Positions 40,405-48,246 of a DNA stretch of 64,000 nt are shown here, piece after piece. The number at the start of each line of letters is the position of its first letter. The stretch's first letter is position 1. Location of the stretch: positions 57,160,063-57,224,062 of the forward strand of contig OY776120.1 of NCBI GenBank assembly GCA_963675135.1, read 5' to 3'. Under the pieces are notes generated by a model. The model did no database searches and was not told the DNA's origin. It saw only the letters and a list, made by a program, of their open reading frames with translations. This DNA is from Galeopsis tetrahit (lineage: Eukaryota; Streptophyta; Magnoliopsida; Lamiales; Lamiaceae). The translations under genes and the position numbers were made by a program.

Positions 40405-43400
40405 TCATTTTTCCATTTTGCCTGGATCAAGTAACCCTAATTCAGCTGACAGTTCCAAGAACCTTACTTCAGCTAGAGGCTTGGTCAGAATATCAGCTTT
40501 TTGCTTATCAGTGTGAATTTTGACAAGCTTGATATCTTTCTTCTCCACATGATCCCTTATGAAATGATGCTTGATGTCCACATGCTTGCATCTGGTGTGG
40601 AGCACTGGATTCTGTGAGATGGCAATTGCACTATTGTTGTCACAGAATATGGGCACTTCATTTGTGATTACTTTGTAATCTCTTAATTGTTGCCTGAGCC
40701 ATAGAATCTGAGCACAGCAACTTCCAGCAGCTACATACTCAGCTTCAGTTGTTGAAGTTGCAACTGTATTTTGCTTCTTGGAGAACCATGAGATAAGCTT
40801 GCTGCCCAAGAATTGACAAGTTCCTGAGGTGGATTTTCTGTCAATTCTACATCCTCCATAGTCTGCATCTGAATATCCAGTAAGCTCAATGTTATCATCA
40901 GCTGGATACCATAATCCAAGATTCTCAGACCCCTTGAGATATCTTAGAATTCTCTTGGCAGCATCAAGATGGCTCTTCTTTGGATTGGCTTGAAATCTTG
41001 CACACACTCCAACTGCAAATGTGATATCAGGCCTGCTTGCAGTGAGATATAGCAGTGATCCTATGATTCCTCTTGTAGCACATCCAAATTTCTTGATCAT
41101 GTCCCTTGTATACTTGGCCTCATTGATGAATATTCCCTTCTTTGATTGAGTGACTTGAAGTCCTAAGAAGAAATTCATCAATCCCATCATGGACATCTCA
41201 AATTTGCTTTGCATGAGTTTAGAGAACTTCTCACATAATTTTTCATTTGGAGATCCAAATATAATGTCATCCACATAGATTTGGACTAACAAAATATCAT
41301 CTCCTTCACAGATTCTGAACAAGGTTCTGTCAACAGTGCCTTTGACAAAACCATGATCTAGAAGAAACTGTGATAAGGTGTCATACCAAGCTCTCGGAGC
41401 TTGCTTTAAGCCATAGAGAGCTTTCTTTAATCTGTACACCTTGTTTCCTTCTTCAAAGCCTGGGGGCTGTTCCACATATACTTCTTCTTTGAGCACCCCA
41501 TTGAGAAATGCACTCTTCACATCCATTTGATACACCTTGAATCTCATGTGAGCTGCATATGCTAGGAAGAGTCTGATTGCCTCAAGTCTGGCCACTGGAG
41601 CAAAGGTCTCATCATAATCAATCCCTTCAGATTGACAATATCCTTTGGCCACCAGTCTTGCTTTGTTTCTCACAATGATGTCATTTTCATTTTTCTTGTT
41701 TTTGAACACCCATTTAGTTCCAATGACATCTTGATGGGTTGGCCTGTCTACTAACTCCCAAACTTCATTTCTGGTAAACTGATTCAGCTCTTCTTGCATG
41801 GCTATGATCCAGTTGGTGTCTTGTAGTGCTTCATCAATGTCTTTAGGTTCCTGTTCTGAAAGAAAACAACAAAACAGAGCACTTTCTCCATGAAATCTTC
41901 TAGTTTTGATCCCTTCACTTGGATTACCAAGTATCAGGCTAGATGGGTGGTCATGCAACCAAGTCCTTCTAGACCTGATCCTTTCAGGAGGATTGTCCTC
42001 ATCTGAAGTTGGATCACTAGATTCATTAAATTCAGGAAAGTTAATTGAAGGATCAAGTTCAGGATCATATTCAGGGGTGTTGTCCTCATTGTCAGATAAG
42101 TTGACATATTCATTGGTTCCCCCTTGAATAGTGGATCCATTAACTACCTCAGCATTGCCTGCTTCTTCATTGGTAGTTGTTACCTGGTTTTGAACTGGGA
42201 TGGGGTCAGTCAGTTCAATTTCTCCTTCAGGTTGGTTGTCTACTGGTTGATTGCTATCAGGTAGGTTGTCCAGTTTTTGATTTTCATGAAGTTCAGGCTG
42301 GGCAACCTCCACAAACACTGTTTCCTTGCTTTGAAGCCTTAATCTGGTTGTTCTTTGTGTTATCTCATCAATATTCAGGTTTCTATCCCTGAACTCATTA
42401 ATAGATTCATCAAACACAACATGAGGTGTTTCTTCCACAATAAGAGTTTTGCAATTGTAAACTCTGTAAGCCTTGCTGATTTGTGAATATCCAACAAATA
42501 TTCCTTCATCAGCTTTGCTATCAAAAGCTTTCAATTGCTCTTTCCCATTATTATGAATGAAACACTTACAACCAAATATGTGAAAATAAGCAACAGTGGG
42601 CAATCTACCTTTCCATATTTGATATGGGGTTTTACCTTGTCCTTTGGTGATTAAGGACCTGTTTTGAGTGTGACATGCAGTGCTAATGGCTTCAGCCCAG
42701 AACCTTTTAGGCAGTTTGGATTCAGCAATCAAGGTTCTAGCTGCCTCCTTCAAGGTCCTGTTCCTTCTTTCAGCAACCCCATTTTGTTGAGGTGTTCTTG
42801 CTGCTGAAGTTTCATGAGTGATGCCATTTTTGCTGCAATACTCATTGATGTATGAGTTAATGAACTCAGTGCCTTTGTCAGATCTGATTTTGACAATACT
42901 TAGGCCCTTTTCATTGCTTAATCTCATCATCAATTCAGGTAGTTTGATTTGGGTCTCCTTTTTGTTCAGCAAGAATACTACCCAAGTGTACCTGGAAAAA
43001 TCATCAACAACAACTAAAGCATATTTTCTTCCATTTAAACTTACTGGGATTATTGGCCCAAATAAATCCATATGCAATAGTTGAAGGACTCTCTCAGTTG
43101 AGATGACAGGTTTTCCTTTGAATGAGGCTTTGATCTGCTTTCCTTCCTGACATGGCTGGCATATATGTTCTTTGGTGAACACTTGATTTGGCAGCCCTTT
43201 AACTAGAGAGTTTCTTGCAATCTTGTTGATGGTTTTGAAGTTCAGGTGATTCAGTCTCTTGTGCCATAGCCAGCTTTGCTCATTTGTGCTTTTGGCAACA
43301 AGACAGACTGCTTCAGGGGTTTTGCTCCAATCTGCAAAATAAACATTTCCCTTTCTCACCCCTGTTAGTAGCACCTGTTGTGTTGATTTGTTTTTGATAG

Positions 43401-43716
43401 TACATTCATTTGGTGCAAATTCAACACAATATCCTTTGTCACAAATTTGACTTATAGACAACAAGTTATATTTTAGGCCTAGAACATATGAGACATCAGT
43501 AATTTTAACACTACCAATGTATAATGTACCATAGCCTCTTGTGATGCCTTGAGAGCTGTCTCCAAAGGTTACTGAAGGACCATCTTTTTCTATGAAGTCT
43601 GAGAGAAGCTCCTTGTTTCCAGTCATGTGCCTTGAACATCCACTGTCCAGGTACCATGCTGTTTTCTTGTTGATGCTTCTCTTCCTTTTGGGGTCCTTGC
43701 AGTCCTGCAAAGTCAA
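40405..43716 (-). CDS. Pol polyprotein of element A (PR-IN-RT-RNase H)
   Basis: The 1103-codon frame is in copia domain order. Residue numbers count from the first codon after the upstream stop. The aspartic protease motif DSG is at 24-26. The integrase zinc site is H152/H157 with C186/C189, and the catalytic triad is D217, D280 and E316. The reverse transcriptase has D732 in MDVKSAFLNG and YVDD at 814-817. RNase H has D950, E991 or E993, and D1026. The acidic integrase-RT linker (about 480-600) is weakly constrained and holds six copies of the dispersed DNA motif. Between KKFG and the IGSLLYLTASRPD motif (about 877-884) the usual connection segment of roughly 35-40 residues is missing, so RT/RNase H function is doubtful. 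There is no early ATG; the frame opens with TTG right after a TAA. Copy B has Q instead of E at residue 866. Confidence 0.95.
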   Translation of the reverse strand: MTLQDCKDPKRKRSINKKTAWYLDSGCSRHMTGNKELLSDFIEKDGPSVTFGDSSQGITRGYGTLYIGSVKITDVSYVLGLKYNLLSISQICDKGYCVEFAPNECTIKNKSTQQVLLTGVRKGNVYFADWSKTPEAVCLVAKSTNEQSWLWHKRLNHLNFKTINKIARNSLVKGLPNQVFTKEHICQPCQEGKQIKASFKGKPVISTERVLQLLHMDLFGPIIPVSLNGRKYALVVVDDFSRYTWVVFLLNKKETQIKLPELMMRLSNEKGLSIVKIRSDKGTEFINSYINEYCSKNGITHETSAARTPQQNGVAERRNRTLKEAARTLIAESKLPKRFWAEAISTACHTQNRSLITKGQGKTPYQIWKGRLPTVAYFHIFGCKCFIHNNGKEQLKAFDSKADEGIFVGYSQISKAYRVYNCKTLIVEETPHVVFDESINEFRDRNLNIDEITQRTTRLRLQSKETVFVEVAQPELHENQKLDNLPDSNQPVDNQPEGEIELTDPIPVQNQVTTTNEEAGNAEVVNGSTIQGGTNEYVNLSDNEDNTPEYDPELDPSINFPEFNESSDPTSDEDNPPERIRSRRTWLHDHPSSLILGNPSEGIKTRRFHGESALFCCFLSEQEPKDIDEALQDTNWIIAMQEELNQFTRNEVWELVDRPTHQDVIGTKWVFKNKKNENDIIVRNKARLVAKGYCQSEGIDYDETFAPVARLEAIRLFLAYAAHMRFKVYQMDVKSAFLNGVLKEEVYVEQPPGFEEGNKVYRLKKALYGLKQAPRAWYDTLSQFLLDHGFVKGTVDRTLFRICEGDDILLVQIYVDDIIFGSPNEKLCEKFSKLMQSKFEMSMMGLMNFFLGLQVTQSKKGIFINEAKYTRDMIKKFGCATRGIIGSLLYLTASRPDITFAVGVCARFQANPKKSHLDAAKRILRYLKGSENLGLWYPADDNIELTGYSDADYGGCRIDRKSTSGTCQFLGSKLISWFSKKQNTVATSTTEAEYVAAGSCCAQILWLRQQLRDYKVITNEVPIFCDNNSAIAISQNPVLHTRCKHVDIKHHFIRDHVEKKDIKLVKIHTDKQKADILTKPLAEVRFLELSAELGLLDPGKMEK

Positions 43717-43722
43717 AATTTA
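43705..43722 (-). other. gag-pol junction: tiny overlap and splice-acceptor-like site (element A)
   Basis: The gag frame ends with TGA at 43715-43713. The pol frame lies at -1 and is closed by TAA at 43722-43720, so the two frames are jointly open only across ATTTTGA. No canonical -1 slippery heptamer is present: in gag phase it reads T-AAA-TTT. The following TTTTGACTTTGCAG-G looks like a plant 3' splice site, with the cut after 43705. Pol could be made by frameshifting, by splicing, or not at all from this copy. Confidence 0.6.
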
Positions 43723-46181
43723 GGTACCCTTTGAGTGTTGGGTCCTAGAGGGTTAGCTGTACCTTTTGGAACCCAAATCTGTCTGATAACTTTGATTGAT
43801 TCAAAGTGACTGACTTGGTTTCCATTTACATCTACATACACAGTTTGACCCTTAAATGCCTTGGGTGACTTCTGTATATAAGTGTTAGCTTTGTAGAGTT
43901 CAGGAGAGTTGGTAAATTTCTTTGGGACATTTCTCCTGAAGTTACTAAGCTTAGGTGCAGCTGGGTAAGACTTTTGAGGATAGGTTTTTGGATGGCCTTT
44001 TCCATTTGGCAAGTAAGGTCCAGGCTTCCTGAATGTTTTATACCTATCAGAGGGTATTGGCCTTAATCCATTTAGTTGAGGTTGCCTTATTTGATTTGGC
44101 CTCTTCTGAACAGGTTTTGGACAACTCCTCTGATGATGATTCAGATAGGTTGGCCTTCCATTGGTTCTACCTTTCTGAACCTCATTCCTCCTGTAAGCAA
44201 TGCCTTTAACCTTTTCCAAAGGTGTGGGTTTAGGTACATTGTTTACCTGAGTTGGTATAAAAATTCCTTTTCCCTTATCCTTGATCAGTGGTTGATTTAC
44301 TTCATTTTCATTTTGTTGTGCCACTGATCTTACAAAAGTCATCTTAGAATTGCTTGATGAAGCAAAACTAAGACCAGGTGAGGGTTCAAATGAATTATAG
44401 CCTAATCCATCCCTTTGAGCAAATGGTCTTTGAAACCCTTGAATTTCCTCTATTGCCTTAGCAGATTTGTTCAAGGCAGACATTTTCATTTTCAAGCTCC
44501 CCTCACTTATTTTTAGAGTATCAAATTCTCTTGAGAGATTGTCAAATTTAGCTTGTAGAGTTCTAGAGTCAAAATCCTTTTTCTTTAGAGCCTGATTTTG
44601 TTCATCAATCAGCTTTTGTTGTTCAGAGACTTTGAGAGACATTTCTTCATGTTCTCTCACAATCTGTTGATACAACTCAGTTGATTTAATGTCAATTTCA
44701 GATTCAGGAGGATTGGACATTTTGACTTTAGACCTCAACTGTTCATTTTCTCTTAGATCCATATTGCATACTTCTTGTATTCTGGTGAAATCTTCCAACA
44801 ACTTTTCAAAGTCAAGATGGATTTCACTAGATTCATGTGTGTTAATTGACAAGTTGGAAGTTGAACATACCTCTTCATCTTCAAGTGCCATTTGACAGTC
44901 CTCATCACTGTCACTGTTGGAGAACAGCCCATCATCAGAAGAGTAGACACTCTCCTCACTTGCTGAATCTCCAGCTACCATAGCCTTCCTGTTGTTCAGC
45001 CTTTTATCTCTTTTGTTTTGCCTTTCCTTCCTTTCTTTTGCACTGAGGTCAGGACAGTCATACTGAAAATGACCCTTCTTCTGGCAGTTGTAACACACAT
45101 CTTCATCATCATCCTTCTTGCTTGAGGACTCCTTCCTCCTTGATGATGATGGTTCACCTTTGCTGAATTTCTTCCTATCAGCATATCTGTCTTCTTTCTT
45201 TTCATCAGAGACTTTGTCCTCTGATTTATGTTCAGGAGAACTGAATCTCCTTCTGGTTCTGTTATCTTGGTAGAACTTCTTGTATCTACCAAATCTGGAG
45301 TTGAGCTTCTCAAATCTTCTAGCCATGAGTGCCAGCTCCTCCTTTATTTCAGATTTTGAAACAGACTGAGAGGATCTTTGAGTAATCTTCTTTTCTGTTT
45401 CAGCAGCTTTGAAGGCAACACCTTTGTTTGAAGAGGATGGCTCTTCATGCACCTTCTTTCTATTGAGATCAAACTCATATGCTTTGAGTTCAGAGAATAC
45501 TTGCTGCATTGGCATGTTGTCAAGATTGCTGGTGTTTTGCATCATGACAGAGTATATGTCCCACTTGGATGTGAGACTTCTCAAGATCTTCAGAGCAACC
45601 TCTCTTTTGGCATAGAATTTGCCAAGAGAGTTTATTTCATTCATGATGTCAGTGAACCTGCCATCAAGATGATCAATAGTTTCATTGGCCTCCATAGAGA
45701 ATTGTTCATATTTTTGGATAGCCACTTGAAGCTTGTTCTCCTTGATCTTTTGGGTACCTTCACACATAAGTGCTAAGGTATCCCAAATCTCTTTAGCTGA
45801 TGTGCAGTGGTACACTCTTCCCATCACTGCATCTGGAATTGTCTGGTACAATGTGTTCATTGCAATGTAGTTCAAGTTGTGCCTTTTTCTTTCTTCAGCT
45901 GTAAGGTCATCTTCATCTTTTGGCAGCAATTCCCTTGGATCAGCTTTTTGAGCATCAGTGAGCTTGGGATTTGCTTTAGTGAATGTGAATGGCCCTCTAG
46001 TGATGACTTTAAGCATCTCATCATGCTGGCAAGCAAGATGTGCTCTCATCCTGATCTTCCAGAAATCATAGTTCTCAATTGAGAACATTGGCAGTTTGTG
46101 ATGAGAAATATGATTGACTTGGTTTGGACCCATATTGTTGATGGTGTTGACAGCATCTCCTGGAACTGCATTGTTAGCCAT
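43713..46181 (-). CDS. Gag of element A
   Basis: The 822-residue capsid precursor packages the element RNA into cytoplasmic virus-like particles. The N-terminal part (about 25-245) has the copia Gag fold signature, starting with the FWKIRMRAHL motif and including IWDTLALMCEGT. A CCHC zinc knuckle, CYNCQKKGHFQYDC, is at 363-376. It is followed by an acidic Ser/Asp-rich stretch (about 403-440), a likely coiled coil (about 505-575) and a long basic Pro-rich tail. The ATG is the first after the PBS and has a good context (AAATGG). Compared with many copia Gags it is long because of the extended C-terminal half, as in SIRE-like elements. The only residue difference from copy B is H455 (L in B). 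Confidence 0.94.
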   Translation of the reverse strand: MANNAVPGDAVNTINNMGPNQVNHISHHKLPMFSIENYDFWKIRMRAHLACQHDEMLKVITRGPFTFTKANPKLTDAQKADPRELLPKDEDDLTAEERKRHNLNYIAMNTLYQTIPDAVMGRVYHCTSAKEIWDTLALMCEGTQKIKENKLQVAIQKYEQFSMEANETIDHLDGRFTDIMNEINSLGKFYAKREVALKILRSLTSKWDIYSVMMQNTSNLDNMPMQQVFSELKAYEFDLNRKKVHEEPSSSNKGVAFKAAETEKKITQRSSQSVSKSEIKEELALMARRFEKLNSRFGRYKKFYQDNRTRRRFSSPEHKSEDKVSDEKKEDRYADRKKFSKGEPSSSRRKESSSKKDDDEDVCYNCQKKGHFQYDCPDLSAKERKERQNKRDKRLNNRKAMVAGDSASEESVYSSDDGLFSNSDSDEDCQMALEDEEVCSTSNLSINTHESSEIHLDFEKLLEDFTRIQEVCNMDLRENEQLRSKVKMSNPPESEIDIKSTELYQQIVREHEEMSLKVSEQQKLIDEQNQALKKKDFDSRTLQAKFDNLSREFDTLKISEGSLKMKMSALNKSAKAIEEIQGFQRPFAQRDGLGYNSFEPSPGLSFASSSNSKMTFVRSVAQQNENEVNQPLIKDKGKGIFIPTQVNNVPKPTPLEKVKGIAYRRNEVQKGRTNGRPTYLNHHQRSCPKPVQKRPNQIRQPQLNGLRPIPSDRYKTFRKPGPYLPNGKGHPKTYPQKSYPAAPKLSNFRRNVPKKFTNSPELYKANTYIQKSPKAFKGQTVYVDVNGNQVSHFESIKVIRQIWVPKGTANPLGPNTQRVPKF

Positions 46182-46308
46182 TTCAACAAATGTAATAGAA
46201 GATGAGCACAGATAAGTTTTTCAGAAATTTGGATCAGTTCAGTGACCACAGAAAATGTGATTTTTGAAAATCAGTTGAATTTTCAGAGGCAGTGGTCTTT
46301 GAACCCCC
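46182..46308 (-). other. Untranslated leader of element A between PBS and gag
   Basis: About 127 nt lie between the primer-binding site and the gag ATG. They contain no earlier ATG. This is where a packaging signal would normally be, but none can be identified by eye. Confidence 0.6.
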
Positions 46309-46320
46309 GCTCTGATACCA
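46309..46320 (-). promoter_or_regulatory. Primer-binding site (initiator tRNA-Met)
   Basis: On the minus strand TGGTATCAGAGC starts 2 nt after the LTR end (…CCAACA-AG-TGG). It is the standard plant copia PBS complementary to the 3' end of initiator tRNA-Met, and is followed by a GGGGG run. Confidence 0.95.
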
Positions 46321-46355
46321 CTTGTTGGTCCTTGGTGGAGTATTGGTGGAGTATA

Positions 46356-46393
46356 ACACAAGTGTATGGGGGGGGGGGGGAATGCACTTGTGT
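46356..46393. other. G-run hairpin in the U5 part of LTR 1
   Basis: ACACAAGTG (46356-46364) and CACTTGTGT (46385-46393) are perfect 9-bp inverted arms around a run of 13 G. The LTR 2 counterpart has 11 G, so the tract is length-polymorphic. In element RNA it would be a C-rich loop near the end of U5, close to the PBS. Confidence 0.75.
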
Positions 46394-46428
46394 ATGCAAA
46401 TTCTTTTCTTTTTGATAAACTGGTCCTA

Positions 46429-46457
46429 TCAGGCTGGTTGTCTCACAACTGGCCTGA
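46429..46457. repeat. Inverted pair of the dispersed motif in LTR 1
   Basis: TCAGGCTGGTTG (46429-46440) and CAACTGGCCTGA (46446-46457) are two exact motif copies in opposite orientation separated by TCTCA. They can pair at 10 of 12 positions. Confidence 0.7.
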
Positions 46458-47179
46458 GTGTGAACTTTGATAGATACTTGTCCTACTGATTACTATTAAG
46501 TGATCAGTTGGCTAAATATCTAAAAGAGTTGCTAAGTGCGGAATGTGGTTGGCCTTTACTCAAAGAAATACTCCAAGTTGATTTCTGAAAATACAGGTTA
46601 TCAGGGACTTTGTCCAAAACAGATTTTCTTACTTACTAAGTTATGAATCTTTGAAATATGATTGAATGGAGTGAAATTAAGAATGCAGTAAGTAAATGAG
46701 ACACAAATTTATAGTGGTTCAGAGACTCAAGCTCCTACATCCACTTTCCCTGATTGAACAGGATAATTCCTTCTCAATGGAATTAGCTTGTTTTATAGTG
46801 CCAAGGTGCACTGATCAACAACACTCTCTTAGTGTTTTGATCCCTAGGATAACTTGAGTCCTAGTGCTCAATCTCTCTGAGTTAAGACTGTGTTACTAAC
46901 AGTCCTTAACTTCTCACTTCTACAACAAACACTTTCTTCACTAAATGAGATAAGGTTTGAGGTTTGGTTCCAACTAATAGAGATATCCTTTACAATGAGA
47001 ACAGATGTAAAGGCTTAGGATATCTCAATGCTAAGCTAGGATGTTTACAAAGATTGGCTTAGCTGACTTGAAGTGATTCAGGAAACTTGGAATTCTAGTG
47101 AACAGCTTGGTTTCCTTTTGAAAGCTTGATGATAGTTTGATAGCTTGTAGTTGGATATGAATTCCTTTGATCACTTCTG

Positions 47180-47213
47180 TATTTATAGACAATTTGAACA
47201 ACTAACCGTTGGA
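47180..47213 (-). promoter_or_regulatory. LTR 1 core promoter: MSA-like element plus TATA box
   Basis: On the minus strand TCCAACGGTTA (47213-47203) matches the plant MSA consensus YCYAACGGYYA completely. It lies 15 bp upstream of TATAAATA (47187-47180). Further AACGG sites lie upstream on the opposite strand at 47255-47262 and in GCCAACGGTCA near 47419. MSA elements are bound by MYB3R factors in G2/M genes, so cell-cycle-linked transcription is a reasonable inference. Confidence 0.65.
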
Positions 47214-47933
47214 GGGATTAGCAATTCAAATATGTCTATTTGCAGCACCATTGAAACGGTTATGAGGCTTGACATCCTTTTATCCACTGTGTAAAAGAGG
47301 TCTTCAATGGTTGCTTGAATGAATGTGTTGACTTCTGACAAATGCGGCTGAGAAGACTTGTGTCAGTTTCCAATTTTGCACAATGTCCTAGGTTGATTTG
47401 TGGCAAACTTTACACACAGCCAACGGTCAGATGGGACAAGCTCCCTGAACATTCCTGCTGCAGTTTTAGAATGTTCCAACATTCATTCAATGCTTCACTC
47501 TTTAATGCTCTAAGTCTTTAATGCTTGGTTCAGGCATGATTGGCAATAAATGCTTCATTGTATCTTCTGTAAGCTTTTGACATTTAATTCTCTTGATCAT
47601 TTGTACTTCAAACTGCCTAGATCTTTTGCATTTATGAGCACAGCTTCAGTATACTTTAACTTCTTCAGCCAGGTTGTCCATTTGATCAGTTTGTCTTGAA
47701 TAGATAAGCAGCTTTGTCCTATAGACCTATCAAGCTGCCTAACATTTCAGCTTTGGACAACTATCCTCATCATTAATATCTCACAACATTTCTGAGATTT
47801 TATCTTAAGCATACTACTCATTAAGTGTTCTGGGACAACTTGCCTGAATAATAACTTGAGCATATCTCAACTAACTTGTACATCATCAATCAGGGGTTTT
47901 GGTATCTAGATCAAAATCATTTTATTCCCAACA

Positions 47934-47948
47934 ATTTCCCCCTTTTTT
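47934..47948 (-). promoter_or_regulatory. Polypurine tract
   Basis: On the minus strand AAAAAAGGGGGAAAT lies immediately before the LTR start TGTTGGG. This is the expected position and composition for the plus-strand primer. Confidence 0.92.
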
Positions 47949-48246
47949 ATGATGCCAAAACCTATTACAAAGGGACCTTGACTTAAACTAAGTATTACCT
48001 TCAGGGATAGTGATCTGGTCAACTTGCCTGAAAGAAACCTGTTAGCACAATAAATCAAGTAATATTTGTCATGTTAGGTTAGTTGAGATAATGAGTTGTT
48101 ATCTCTTTGATAGAAACATAGTGATCCTTTTATAGATGTGATAAACCATTACAGGACTGAAAATCAAAGGACTCACTAATCTAAAAAAAATAACAACAGA
48201 TTCAGCAATCATAAAAACAAGAGTAGGGAAGGGATAAACTTATCCA
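47949..48246 (-). other. Non-coding region between ORF3 and the polypurine tract
   Basis: About 300 bp show no coding frame. They include one exact copy of the dispersed motif in plus orientation (CAACTTGCCTGA, 48020-48031). Nothing else was recognised. Confidence 0.6.

Larger units (their letters stand above)
37767..47933 (-). mobile_element. Element A: SIRE-type Ty1/copia retrotransposon, truncated in ORF3
   Basis: On the minus strand the copy holds its 5' LTR (47933-46323), PBS, gag, pol, spacer and the first 654 codons of ORF3. The rest of ORF3, the polypurine tract and the 3' LTR are missing because satellite replaces them at 37767. It shares its 5' LTR with element B as B's 3' LTR. It differs from B at nine positions between 37767 and 46181: 37779, 38522, 38698, 39482, 39824, 40129, 40370, 41121 and 44818. 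Confidence 0.93.
46323..47933 (-). repeat. LTR 1 (3' LTR of B and 5' LTR of A), 1611 bp
   Basis: On the minus strand it begins TGTTGGGAATAAA directly after the polypurine tract and ends CCAACA two bases before the PBS, so the ends are TG...CA with a short inverted TGTTGG/CCAACA. It differs from LTR 2 by one substitution (47768 C versus 61056 G) and by the G-run. The TATA box at 47187-47180 predicts a U3 of about 780 bp and an R plus U5 of about 830 bp. Confidence 0.93.

Noticed and set aside
40212..40430. 72-codon minus-strand frame overlapping the end of pol (and its twin at 53501-53719)
   Set aside because: It has no independent support. It covers the motif cluster in the spacer and is more simply explained as non-coding.
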